From Ctena decussata (Eukaryota; Mollusca; Bivalvia; Lucinida; Lucinidae), in contig OZ022502.1 of assembly GCA_963989385.1 (NCBI GenBank), positions 5,114,501 to 5,178,500 of the forward strand: a stretch of 64,000 nt of DNA, written 5' to 3'. The position numbers and the translations under genes were made by a program. Under the pieces are notes generated by a model. The model saw nothing but the letters and a program-made list of their open reading frames with translations. It ran no database searches and was not told the origin of the DNA. Of this stretch, positions 11,701-21,370 are shown piece by piece; positions within the stretch are counted from its first letter, which is position 1; every line of letters starts with the position of its first letter.

Positions 11701-12899
11701 TGGTGTCTGTTCAGACCCTCTCCCCGTGTTGTCTGGTGTTCCCCAGGGTTCTGTTTTAGGGCCCATCCTGTTCTTAATCTTTATTAATGACCTGCCAGAC
11801 AACATAAGCTCCACAGTCCGCCTTTTTGCTGATGACTGTGTACTCTATAGAAATATCAGACGGTCCGAAGACCAACAGATACTCCAAGATGATTTAGATA
11901 AATTGGCACTTTGGGAAGAGGCATGGCTCATGAAATTTAATGTTGCCAAATGTCACTCTATGAGGGTGACTAGGCACCCCCCTCCAAAGCAAATAATCCA
12001 TGGTTATACATTGCATAACCAAGTCCTAGAGAATGTATCGTCAGCCAAATATTTAGGAGTTGAAATTACGGATGACCTCGAGTGGGGTCAGCACATCAAT
12101 GAAATTACCAGTAAGGCTACTAAGACTTTGGGTTTCCTTCGTAGAAACTTGACTTTTGCATCGAAGGAAATCAAGGCTGCTGCATATAAAACTCTGGTCC
12201 GGCCCAAATTAGAATATGCAGCGCCAGTTTGGATGCCCCATCACCAAGTTGATATTAACAGAATAGAAAAAGTACAGAGGACTGCTGCCCGTTGGACCTG
12301 TAGGCGCTGGCGCAATCAAAGCCATGTGGGAGAAATGTTAGAAGAACTCCAATGGCCAGACCTGCAGGAAAGACGACAGCAGGCTTCTTTGTCTCTATTC
12401 TACAAAATCCATAATAATCTTGCCATTGTAGATAAGAATAAGTACCTATCTGAGGTCGGAGAAGGGAGCAGGAGAACTAGGTCCCACCCATTCCAGTACC
12501 ACCGTCCAAACGCTTACACGGACGGTTTTAAGAATTCCTTTTTCCCCAGGACAATTGCAACTTGGAATGGCCTTACAACCGAAGCTGTCTCTTCGGAGAC
12601 AGTTGATGGGTTTAAGGCCAAAATTTAATATCCTAGGGTAGGGCAGGGGTTAGGCATGGAATGCCTGCCCCTGAGGACTTCTTGTAAATAGTTTTAACCT
12701 GCTGGTGGCTTTGTCACAAATTCATTTTTTTTTTTTTTTTTTTTTTTGTGACAACTTATGCGCCACACCAGAAACCTGTCATCATGGTCATGATTGACCG
12801 AGACAGTAACGATAGAAAGAAAGAAAGAAAACGACGTTGCCCCCGCACCTCAGCGGAACGAATCCATAGCTGCAGTAACGGGGCGCCGAGCGTCCGTCC
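8722..12899 (+). mobile_element. Full-length CR1/L2-like non-LTR retrotransposon
   Basis: It comprises a 5' leader of about 0.4 kb, a single intact ORF (9095-12628) and a 3' UTR with a T-tract (12725-12747) and a GAAA-type tail at about 12815-12830. The 14-bp direct repeat ATTACACATGTCGT at 8708-8721 and 12900-12913 reads as a target-site duplication and sets the ends. CR1 elements normally stop at the microsatellite, so the extra 70 bases after GAAA may be transduced 3' flank; part of it resembles 20600-20655. The element lies antisense inside intron 5 of the sulfotransferase gene. Intact ORF plus perfect flanking repeat suggest a recent insertion. Confidence 0.88.
9095..12628 (+). CDS. LINE polyprotein: hydrophobic leader, 2A-like motif, PHD finger, AP endonuclease, reverse transcriptase
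   Basis: The ORF has 1177 codons from the first ATG (another ATG is at 9128). In order: a hydrophobic stretch near residues 12-33 and another at 91-104; a 2A-like motif DTELNPGP at 107-114 (nt 9413-9436), which in such peptides makes the ribosome skip the last Gly-Pro bond; a C4HC3 PHD finger at 124-177 (C124, C127, C140, C143, H148, C151, C174, C177); an exonuclease-endonuclease-phosphatase fold at about 241-452 with N248, E275, Y339, GGDFN at 371-375 and DH at 447-448; and a reverse transcriptase at about 680-1000 with D825, SGVPQGSVLGP at 880-890 and FADD at 911-914. A C-terminal CR1-type region follows. No stops or frameshifts. All catalytic residues I can identify are present, so the protein may be active. 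Confidence 0.93.
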   Translation: MCLYASLTELVMKQWIFSLLFSAAFVAFKIRACFGEKDSHSGSFHLFPVKLSYSGKSYCELQMFDNLPHLMGSCLWNNMRRFKDFQKSPRKLIYLYLFFIIICNSWDTELNPGPTSLSSSHFPCGVCEASVGWDDRAIVCDTCNKWYHIDCQGMDSNMYSIYNQSLDRSLAWECLNCGMPNFSTSLFDTLGLIDTSNRFDSLSIPDSPIPTDLGTPTATSSPVGLQQSKPKPGKKSVLNHPLRILIMNFQSIKNKKPELQTIVDTAKPDIILGCESWLSPQKYSLIRKDRAGDAHGGVFVCFKKDLVCIEVPELETECELIWAKLQIVGCKTLYLGSFYRPPDIIDPEYLDHLNASLGRIMSCKNSHVVLGGDFNCGDIDWNKLYVPLGMPKRQVQSQLVNIVQEHCLSQMVDIPTRQERTLDILLTNNPTPVTRIKGMPPIGRADHDIVLVEYDIKAKRVLQSPRKVFLYKRADMQGLRDHMLAFADRFMSQNFAHVDVNEMWIEFKTVLQNAVNKFIPSKMTKGKLGYSWIDARIRALIRKKEKLYHKARRADNESLKSRYKRLRAHVQKEMRDAYWRYVSDIFNPSDTDTNIEDCIQNDRLKKFWSFMKNLRKDSTGVACLRENGMLKTANKDKADIFNRQFESVYTREQVGDPPSKGPTPYPDIEDYYIDPNRVKKLLDRLNPHKSSGPDDLSTRVLKECSAEIAPVLACIFNQSLAQSRVPDDWLQANVAPIYKKGEKYDPANYRPVSLTCICCKSLEHILVSKIMRHLSDHKILVESQHGFRSGRSCETQLVQFIHDLQANLDRANNKGHKQTDLIIMDFAKAFDKVPHRRLIYKLEYYGIRYDILRWISAWLSGRTQKVVLDGVCSDPLPVLSGVPQGSVLGPILFLIFINDLPDNISSTVRLFADDCVLYRNIRRSEDQQILQDDLDKLALWEEAWLMKFNVAKCHSMRVTRHPPPKQIIHGYTLHNQVLENVSSAKYLGVEITDDLEWGQHINEITSKATKTLGFLRRNLTFASKEIKAAAYKTLVRPKLEYAAPVWMPHHQVDINRIEKVQRTAARWTCRRWRNQSHVGEMLEELQWPDLQERRQQASLSLFYKIHNNLAIVDKNKYLSEVGEGSRRTRSHPFQYHRPNAYTDGFKNSFFPRTIATWNGLTTEAVSSETVDGFKAKI

Positions 12900-12913
12900 A
12901 TTACACATGTCGT
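12900..12913 (+). repeat. Right 14-bp target-site duplication of the LINE
   Basis: Identical to 8708-8721. Confidence 0.7.
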
Positions 12914-13850
12914 TTACTGTCACCTCCTTTATGAATAAGGAGTTTGGCCAATTAGCCAGTTAATTAAGAATACCATGTAATGGTTTCTAAAGATTCTACC
13001 CTGGGTAAACAAAACGTATAAATAAGCCGCACCATTACTCAAATAAATTTCTATCAAAACCGTAAGTTCAAACATGAGCAATTACAGCATGATAATCGTC
13101 AAAATTTAGATTATGTAATTACTTGTTTATAAAGTGTTATTGATTAGCTTATAAAGGGATGATTTGAACTACAAATAGTCGAATAACGGCCTTTTGATGT
13201 TTGTTGTCGCGTATAAGACATGTGACTTTCTTTCTTTCTTTTCCTTCTTTCTTTCTTTTCAATTTTTCTGGCTTTTTTCTTTCTTAACCCGATTCTTCAT
13301 CCGATTATTAAAGCATACCTCAAATATATGAAACAAAACACGAAAATTAAGAAATGATGTTCAGTAAGCCTTTGCGCAACATAGCCGGATTTGGACTTAA
13401 ACTATTTCGTAGACATACGAGCGAGGTTTGTCGAAACGAGAATTTCTCTATGTTTGGAGACAAATGGAAGATACTTATATTTTACTTATTTCTTTATGAA
13501 TTACATCAGTTTAAACCTTATCAAAATTTCTCTATGCTGATAACTTATAAAAAATTTACAGACAATCCGATTATTTCCAAATTTAAGGCTAAATGTGGCT
13601 TGTCATGCATTTTTCTACAGTATGATTCCATTTGATTATCTTCGAATTTCAAAAGCCGATGGAAGATACAAAACATGAAGTTATTTTAATTATTTTTGCA
13701 CCATATTAACAAGGGAAGAATATACTCTATGAATATGACTTATAAAAAATTGTCGTAATATCAAATATAATTTAATATTACGTTTTACATTAAATTCCTA
13801 TTAAATTGTATACAGAAGTCTGCATTATTAAAACATGTAAGCGCTCGGAT
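12914..13850. other. Intron 5, right part: no gene seen
   Basis: AT-rich. It holds a CTTT-rich stretch near 13229-13290 and a 93-codon ORF at 13354-13635 without recognisable motifs, probably chance. Confidence 0.4.
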
Positions 13851-13861
13851 TAACCCGTAAG
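13851..13861 (+). repeat. Left 11-bp target-site duplication of the SINE
   Basis: TAACCCGTAAG repeats exactly at 14139-14149. Confidence 0.85.
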
Positions 13862-14138
13862 GCCGGGCCGGGTAGCGCAATCGGTAGGGCACCTGACTCG
13901 TAAGTCAGAGGTCCTGGGTTCGAATCCCGGTCTGGCCACATACTTTCGTTTCTCCTTCCGCTGATTCAAGAAGGGCAGTTGTCAGTTACTGGCGAAAGTA
14001 TGTGCACTTAGTACTGGTTAACCGCTTAGGAGGTCTAAGCCTGCCTAGGAATAGTGTGGATAGGTAAACTGACCGTCCCGACATGACCTTAGTTGTTTAC
14101 CGTGGACGTTAAGCATCAAATCAACCAACCAACCAAAA
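13862..14138 (+). mobile_element. tRNA-derived SINE
   Basis: The head (13866-13938) folds like a tRNA: acceptor arm GGCCGGG/TCTGGCC, D-arm and T-arm (GGTTCGAATCC) with internal RNA polymerase III A and B boxes. The anticodon stem-loop closes with only six loop bases, so it is not a working tRNA. A body of about 190 bases with a GTTTACCGTGGACGTTAA block follows and ends in an AACC/AAAA tail. A perfect 11-bp duplication flanks it (13851-13861 and 14139-14149). A second copy in reverse lies at 46756-47194. Confidence 0.88.
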
Positions 14139-14149
14139 TAACCCGTAAG
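14139..14149 (+). repeat. Right 11-bp target-site duplication of the SINE
   Basis: Identical to 13851-13861. Confidence 0.85.
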
Positions 14150-14174
14150 ACTATATCGGTAATGAAGCATTAAG

Positions 14175-14381
14175 TGCCCTATACGTCGAAATCACGTTAT
14201 GCAGCGGACATATAACGTCGAAATGACGTCGTGTCGACGTTGATGCGACCTCCCACATGACGTCGAAATGATGTCGTATTGACGTTGAAGCGACGTCGCA
14301 CATGACGTCGAAATGACGTCATATTGGCGTCGATCAACGTCACTACGAAGTCATTTCGACGTCATGTGCCCGCTGGGTTAA
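14175..14381. repeat. ATGACGTCGAAATGACGTC repeat with TTAA-bordered end
   Basis: Several imperfect copies of ATGACGTCGAAATGACGTC run into an end reading CGCTGGGTTAA. The reverse complement matches the repeat end at 5692-5735. The TTAA border suggests a piggyBac-type non-autonomous element. Confidence 0.6.
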
Positions 14382-14991
14382 AGCCTTTAATAAAAAATTC
14401 CAAGCCTTCTAGTACTGATAAGATTAAGTGTGCTAATATTTTTTGCTGAACAAAATATGACTGTTGAGGGTAATTTACAGTTAAAAGTTTCTGACATTCT
14501 TCCGAAAAAAAAGAACATAGACGTGTTTTCCGTACAATGCTTTTGAAAATGTAATGGCCTGTTCGCAATCTTGAGTTTTCAACGACCGGGACCCGTGTGT
14601 CCCTTAAACTGGCCAAAGGTTTGACTATTAACGTACAAATAATGGTAAGTATTGCATGCGTGAAATAATGATAATGACCATTATATCATCGTCTTGGCAA
14701 CGCCTGTAGCATGTATGCATTTCATCGCCTGAAGATTCCAAGATCAGCCTATGCAATGGCACAGTACTACGAGGTTTTGCATATTTGAAAGCGTTTTTCT
14801 TTGTGTGTGCACAGAACAACGTCTCTCAACAGAGTCAATGAAAGACAGGCTTATGCAGTTCGATAAGTACACAAACATGCAATAAATTCTTAACAACGTC
14901 AAGGAAAGATCTCTATTGGTTTCACGTTCGAGCTCCAGCTCCACGAGACTTTCGAAATTCACATCTCCGAATAACATCAGTGTTTATAATT

Positions 14992-15208
14992 AAGCCGCGA
15001 CACGAGAAAACCAACATAGTGGCATGTGCGCCCGGTAAAGACTCAGATCAGCCTGGGCATCTGCCCAGTCTGATCAGAGTCTTCGCTTTGCGTTTAAAGA
15101 GTAGCTAATGGTCTTAGTTAGCTCCATGCGGGCAGCGAAGATTCTGATCAGTCTGGGCGGATGCTAGGCGCACAACCACTTTGTTTGTTTTCTCGTTTCG
15201 CGGCTCAA
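14992..15208. mobile_element. MITE with GAGCCGCGACA-type inverted ends
   Basis: The ends AGCCGCGACACGAGAAAACC and its near reverse complement at 15186-15206 enclose two internal GACTC(A)GATCAG..CTGATCAGAGTC palindromes. Copies of the same family occur at about 53455-53678 and 60165-60396. No coding capacity. Confidence 0.78.
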
Positions 15209-15439
15209 TTATGTTTTAAGGGAAATGTGAAAAATCACAGGAGAGGTAATGATTACCAAGACCACATTTCGTCGGGAATTTACACCTTCGAAAAGTAAGT
15301 TTGTTCTATCAAGAGTTGTCCGCCTTTGGTAATGGCCTTGTTGTCCGCGAAAGCAGCCAAGACATCACATAAGTTGCTCCCTTCTCAAACTTGCGGAGAA
15401 TGATAGAGCTGTCTTCATATACCCAAAAATCGGACAAAG

Positions 15440-15505
15440 GCAAACAGTACAGGCCCAGATCAGACGCCGCGTTTGCGGCGTATGATCTGGGTTTACATAT
15501 TTGCA
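15440..15505. repeat. Hairpin MITE, GCAAACAGT..GACGCCGC family
   Basis: Arms of about 28 bases around GACGCCGC/GCGGCGT. Related to 5262-5329. Confidence 0.7.
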
Positions 15506-15652
15506 ATAGCCAGACGGGTATAAAGAAAGATTCTAAAAATAAACTACACCTGACACCCTTAAATGACAAATGGACTCATCCATTATATACAGGTAGAAGA
15601 GTCCACTGGGCATCAATGGGTTAAATGAAAGTTTTCACATTCAATAACTAAC

Positions 15653-15809
15653 CGGAAGTCTGAAGTGCAGGTTCCTGTTGTATAAGCATGCTCTAACTGA
15701 AGCGTTGCGCGTGCAGGAATGAAGAAGCTGGATTGCAGTGACGACTCTCTGGTGAAAGTCTTCCTTGGTCATGTTACCAACTCCACGGAAATAATAATCT
15801 GAATACAAC
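15653..15809 (-). CDS. CHST15-like: CHST15-like sulfotransferase, exon 5
   Basis: 157 nt. Acceptor AATTAAG, donor GTTAGT. Its first base completes the Arg codon begun in exon 4 and gives R-LYSDYYF, the C-terminal half of the 3'-phosphate-binding motif. It continues GVGNMTKEDFHQRV and ends in phase 0 with RNLHFRLP, which joins exon 6. Confidence 0.9.
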
Positions 15810-16631
15810 CTTAATTGAATAATGAAAATTGAAACAATACAGTGGCGTAACTAACGGTTATTACATGTTACGCACAATTATGTTTTATACATGTACCCTC
15901 TGAGTGCAAGAATCAGAGTTTACCCCCAAAGATATTTAATGTAGTGACGTTTGTTTGCAGTTCCTATTGAACTCTTGTCCAGTTTACCAAATTTCAGCAT
16001 GACCAAATATGCAGGTGCGTGTTTAAATTTTGTCATCTGCGTATTTGCGTAATGGCAGTTACGCCCTAGCAATAAGTAAATAGAAAGAATGTGAGAGATG
16101 ATGAAAGTGCTATATGTACATGTACGAGTCTACTCAAAAGAATATTGCTCCTGCTGAAGACTAACAGAGTTTTCCAAAATGATATTACCTAGATGCGGCT
16201 GCTTGTCTGGAGATCATTATGAGAAATGCGTCAATTTAAAAGTAAAATTGGCGTCTGTGTAAATCTCTAAGGTATCCATCGAGCCTCATGAACACATTTA
16301 GAACGACGTCCATGGTTTGGCCAGAGGAACGGTTCCTTTATGCTCTTGATAAAATATCTCCCATATACTTGAAATTTTCCGTGATAACTATTAAAAGAAT
16401 GATGGGTATCGATCATAACCAAACGTATTAACTTTTCGCTACCCTAGTGCCTGATCATGGTTCAAATTTGATCATGAAAATGGACAAACAATGAAACAAA
16501 AAATAACGCCTATTTTGTAATTGTCTAAATATACAGAAAATTCTGCCATATTATGTAACATTAGGACAAAGCTTTAATTTATACTAAACAAAGAGTTTCA
16601 GATTTTAACTAAAACAATCCCATTTATTTAC
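15810..16631 (-). other. Intron 4
   Basis: 822 bases between exons 4 and 5. No gene seen. A short minus-strand stretch at about 16272-16340 translates to TMDVVLNVFMRL, but it is out of order for this gene. Confidence 0.5.
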
Positions 16632-16788
16632 CTTTCCACAGGATCTCTGAGAATCACCAGTAACCTGACATCAGGGTTCATGTGCTTGATGAGGTGTGCT
16701 GTTATAAATATGGGCTCATTCTGTCCGCTATCTTGCGGTATACTCGGCCAACCGCTATTGTCAGATAGATCCATGGTGCTCCCGTCAC
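16632..16788 (-). CDS. CHST15-like: CHST15-like sulfotransferase, exon 4
   Basis: 157 nt. Acceptor GTTTAG, donor GTAAAT. The two leading bases complete a Gly codon from exon 3, then DGSTMDLSDNSGWP, TAHLIKHMNPDVRLLVILRDPVE. ILRDPVER is the 3'-phosphate-binding loop of PAPS sulfotransferases. The phase-2 end joins exon 5 exactly. Confidence 0.92.
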
Positions 16789-17149
16789 CTAAACGAGAAT
16801 AGAAATGAAAGTGCCATATGTCATAATAGGTAAACAGCACAAACTCTTACAGGCCTACCCAGGACCCAGTCCTATCAGAGAATATTTGCCGTTTTCACAC
16901 ACAAAATGAGGATATGCACTGTAAAAAAAATCCGTAGATTCTACGGTAGAATACCTGGCAAGCAGCTGTCAGTCCATTTCCCGTTAGTTTTACGGGCGTC
17001 TGCCTGTAGAACATTTTTGAAATCTCCATATGGTAGAGTAATGCTAACTGACTGCACTCATAACAAGAATTCCGCGGAATGCTATGTCGCACATGCACTG
17101 CGCTTCCACAGTAGTAAAGACTATAATTAAAAAGGTTTGATGATTCTAA

Positions 17150-17660
17150 CACTAGCATCATCATAATTTTGAATGAAAAAATTACGAAGTTAGCGGAGCA
17201 TGAAATATAGGTCAAGGTATAAATAAGAGGAACAACCCTCGAGAACATTCTCAGAAGAAGCTTTATACCAGGTTTGATGATTGTAGTTATCATAGTTTGC
17301 GAGAAATAGACTTATACGCTAGGGTCGACGTAAATGTTGGTGGTCAGTTTTTAAGTAGTCAGCAGAGCATGAAATATAGGTCAAGGGTAAAAACAAGAGC
17401 AACAGTCCTCAAGAACATTAGAAGAAGCTTTATGCCAGGTTTGATGATTGTAGGTATCATAGTTTGCGAGAAATGTTCTTAAACACTAGGGTCGACGCTA
17501 GGGTTGACGTAATTGTTGATGTACAGTTTTACAAAGTAATCAGAGCATGAAATATAGGTCATGGGTAAAAATAAGAGCAACAGCCCTCGAGAACAATCTA
17601 AGAAGAAGCTTTATGCCAGGTTTGATGATTGTAGGTATTATAGTTTACGAGAAATGGACG
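17150..17660. repeat. About 170-bp tandem repeat, three copies
   Basis: The phrases GAAGAAGCTTTAT.CCAGG and GGTTTGATGATTGTAG recur near 17253, 17420 and 17605. The second and third copies also share a TAGGGT.GACG.. block that reappears at 18298-18330. Intronic, no coding meaning seen. Confidence 0.7.
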
Positions 17661-18430
17661 TTCAGCTGGTGGTCTTCTTTTGCTCCAGTACTCCAGTGGT
17701 GTTGCTGACGCCCCAGGGATCTCCGGGTGTCTCAACACGTTTTGGCTGTCGAGTCCTCATCCTTGCTTCATCACGGTCTTTTCTTGATCTTAATTGTTGA
17801 CCGTGATGACTCTTTGATTGGTTAGAGGACCTCCATACGAACCGAACTACCAACTAATTGTGTGCACCGCAGCGGAGGGTGAGGGTGAAGGTTTGGGCCC
17901 AGTAAAACCGGTTTAAACCCCCCAGTAGTTATTACTGACCGTCCCAAGGCGGTACTTTTGTTGCGGTTGCATTTGTTTTATGTTCGGTTCTGTTTAATTT
18001 ATTGTGTTCTCAGTTTAATCCTTCTATCATAAAAATAGAAAATAGGTAAAAATAATTGTTAAATGATTTTCATATAATTTGCTTAGTCCGTTGTAACTCG
18101 TCTGTTGGTCTAAATTATTTAGTTCAATAAAGATAACTGAGTTGCCATCTATTTGGGAAAGAGCTGCTGACTCGGCTTATCACTTGTAATTTATTGTTTG
18201 TTGGGATGTCTTTGTCAATCTTTCCCTTTGATGTTGGGGATAGGGTTTGGGATCTGATTCAGTCAGTTCCTGAAGTGTAGTTACTCTTTAAATTAACACT
18301 AGGGTCGACGCTAGGGTCGACGTAATTGTTGACGGACGGACGGACGTACGGACGAACGGAATGACTGACAGACGGACGGAAAAGTGAACTGCTATATCGC
18401 ACCTTGCTAAAGCAGGTGCGACAAAAACCC
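17660..18430 (+). repeat. Second copy of the dispersed-repeat tail, ending in GGAC-rich tandem
   Basis: 17745-17960 matches 640-865 (GAACCGAACTACCAACTAA, then the CCCCCCAGTAGTTATTACTG block). It is followed by TAGGGTCGACG repeats and a GGACGGACGGAC tract at 18333-18382. Confidence 0.6.
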
Positions 18431-19740
18431 TTATAGGTTTGAAGGGCTTTATGACCGAAACAATACCTGTCTTTTACTACCCTACTCTGCGTGATGATTC
18501 TGCCGATGTTTACGGGTGCCCGTACAAATAACCGGGGAAATGGACTGGAAGCTGGTTGCCAGGTTGCTAATCTCAGCCGCCACGATTTGTCAAACATCCG
18601 TAGCATAATGTCAGCCAAGAACACTACAATTTAGACCTTATCGGAGACATTAAGCCCAAAATTGTCAAAAACAGACGCTGTTTATCACACTGAGAAAAAA
18701 AACTCGTATCATTCACTACGTGTAGTATACCTTGATCCAAAAGAAATGTCAGGGCGGGGCTATCTTTATACCATCCCCTAGACTTTTTCATTGTACTGAA
18801 AGGAGCGTGGGACATACACGCTGCTTACTCACCGGTAACAAAAATTACTCCGCTGTAACAAAACGTACTATTTCATTGTAACGTTATGCAACACCTGGAC
18901 ATGTGGCATAGTCAACAATAGACGCACGTGACTAGCCATATTACCAGTACAAGTACAACATCAATCAAAAAGGGAAGACTGATCGGATACGCAGGCTGAT
19001 CTAAATATTTCCTTTTCACACTGTGGAAATATGCATCTTTTCACGCGACACCAATCATGTACTTTTATAGGCTAAGAATGCGCAGACTGGTCTGAGTCTT
19101 GTTTGTTCACACTTTTCATTTAGTTACCTATTTTCGGAAACGAAATACAGCCAAACCTACTCATGTGGTCACCTACCTTTAGAAGGCACCTTTTTGGGGG
19201 TCTACAATGCAAACGAACATGTGTTTAACATGTGGCCTATTCGAACGCACAGGCTGATCTGAGTCATCTCAATTTGCACATGCTATACGTGCCTTTTTTC
19301 TTCGTACGTGTACATCCCAAGTCCTGAGCACGACCATACGGGCCGTGTGACCAAATTCACTTTTCCTCATGATCCAAAACTTCTCTATGTGAACGCAGAC
19401 GACTTTTCTGAGTCTTCGCTGTTACGCTGATTAATAATTTGCACATTATATAAATGGCATTTAATTATAACAGAATGTTACAGCAGAACATCCGACGAGC
19501 TGAAACAACGTCGTGTAAACATTGACACGCCATTGTTTTCAGATTTATGCCTAGACGTTGATACGACGTTTTTCCATCTTGCTCTTGGCAGTTTTCACTA
19601 TAAGATTTAAGCTAAGTTTCAATATTCGCGAAATGTCTCATTTTACGAGCCAACAGAGATTCGCATATATAAGCGAAAATAAATTGTCGTTGTATTTACT
19701 TGTAGTTTGTGCCCGACTTTTGCACTATGCTGACTCTTAT
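18431..19740. other. Intron 3 segment without gene
   Basis: Only short unrecognised ORFs. Scattered CTGATC(T/G)GAGTC words suggest eroded MITE remains. Confidence 0.4.
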
Positions 19741-19741
19741 T

Positions 19742-19932
19742 TTAAGGTTAAGTCTTTGAATCGACTGCCAAATTAAATTTAAGAAATTACAGTATGCTTT
19801 TTCTGGTTTCGTCACCAGATATTGTCAGGGTCACTGACGAGGCTTTAGTAGCCGAAACTACGTAGTCTGACCCATGTTCCTACTTCTGTTTGTATTCTCT
19901 GCTCTTGAAGGAACTTTTTAAGATTTTAATTT
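19742..19932 (+). repeat. Family-R interspersed repeat, copy 1
   Basis: About 165 bp with GGTTTCGTCACCAGATATTG, AGCCGAAACTACGTAGTCTG and a GATTTTAATT end. It matches 34083-34268 and 46853-47019. This copy and the 34-kb copy also share AGTCTTTGAATCGACTGCC upstream. Confidence 0.75.
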
Positions 19933-20438
19933 TACCTCACTGCAGCTGGTAGGCCCGTCGCCGTGTAGTGAAAATTGGTCCGGCGGAGGATAGAAGCGAG
20001 TGCCAAAGGCACGAGGGGAGAGTACGAGAGGGGGATCAACCCCTCTCGTAAGGGAGGTTCGAGGGACCTCCCCCGATAAAACTTTTGATTTATGGGCGTC
20101 TCTATGTGCGTTTTAAATGCATTTTTGGATGCGTTTGGGGCCAAATTTCAGTCGTTTTGGTCACGAAGTTTTGCTAGTTAAATACATTGTGTGAAAAAAG
20201 AACAAACGTAAGACTCAAGAAGATCTTTAACAACTATTGCAAGCCCTCTGTGAGTCTCATCAGGCGCTGGCATCAATTTCTGCGTTCAAGCAAAATTAAG
20301 CCTGTTACAGATATAATCTCCACTATAGTTGTTTTATTTTTGTTTGTTTTATTTGTTATCGGCTAGCCACGGCCTACTGTCAAACCACTACGGCTGTAAA
20401 CTTCTCTGCTCCGGCTTTTTTTTTACACCAAATGTACG

Positions 20439-20807
20439 TTATGGGAACCGAAAAGTCTTGGGCTGATTTGGAACAGGCAGCACTTGTATATCCATAATGG
20501 AAACACAACAATGACACGGAACTTTCGGTACAGTCTCAGGACTTAGAATGCTCAAACAGTTCATTTCAGTTAGAATTCTCCTAATGACGTCCCGCAAGTG
20601 GCTCAGCGGTACGTAACCATAGCCGCACACATTTGGCGCCGTGTGTCCGTCCATAAGAATGCTCATACATGTACATTCAAAATGTTTTATACATACTTTG
20701 CCGCCCGAAATGTTCTTTGATTTAGAATGATTAGAAAAAATACACTGGGGGAGTGAAACTTTCTTCTGTTGCACCGAGAAAAGCATGTCGCTGTATTTTG
20801 TTTTCAT
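20439..20807 (-). other. Unidentified 122-codon ORF overlapping a repeat
   Basis: It contains MDGHTAPNVCGYGYVPLSHL and ends RFP. The DNA at 20600-20655 resembles the 3' tail of the LINE (12850-12899), also at protein level on the minus strand (DG..AP..C.YG.VPL). It may be coding sequence captured by repeats. I do not recognise a family and see no splice context. Confidence 0.25.
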
Positions 20808-21370
20808 ACCATTATTGGCATATAAAAATCAAAACGAAGAAGTTCTTTAATACATTTTGGATCAAAGAGTTTATCATGTCTTTGATAAATCGTCCACTGA
20901 AAATAATCCTTTAACGGTTATGAAATTAATCAAGCAGGTGTCATTATAATAACTGCATTGTTTTGCACGGTGTGTGACTGCATGTTTTCACTGCTTGGCC
21001 AAGGATATTGATGACACGAGCATCGAGCGTCATTGATAATTGCATCGATAAATTGCGGCACTTTTGATGATGCGATGCAATAAAATCACAGGAAAGCACG
21101 AAAGAAAAATCGGCTGAAAAGAAAAGAAGTGGTACGGCAGATAGCATACTCGGCCAAAGAAGTGGTCCGGCGCTCGCCGGACCCGCCGGACCGGAGACGA
21201 CGGCCTTGGCTGGTGCTGTGCCGTGTGGCGGCCATAAAACGTCTCCCCGAACATCACCGATATTGCAGATTATATTTTATTTACATCCTTTGAGATCAGA
21301 GGATAGATTCTGAGAAATCTAAAAATTGAGATCGATTTAGACTATTAGTCTAGATCACCGTCTTTTATAT

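Noticed and set aside
13866..13938. tRNA-like fold with pol III boxes
   Set aside because: The anticodon stem closes on a six-base loop and the structure is the head of a SINE with a tail and 11-bp target duplication, so it is not listed as a tRNA gene. The same applies to 47124-47194.
16272..16340. Minus-strand TMDVVLNVFMRLDGYL, similar to the exon 6 region of CHST15-type enzymes
   Set aside because: It lies between exons 4 and 5, which already join in perfect phase, and the real exon 6 is at 5628-5481. Possibly chance or a relic of another copy; not supportable as an exon.
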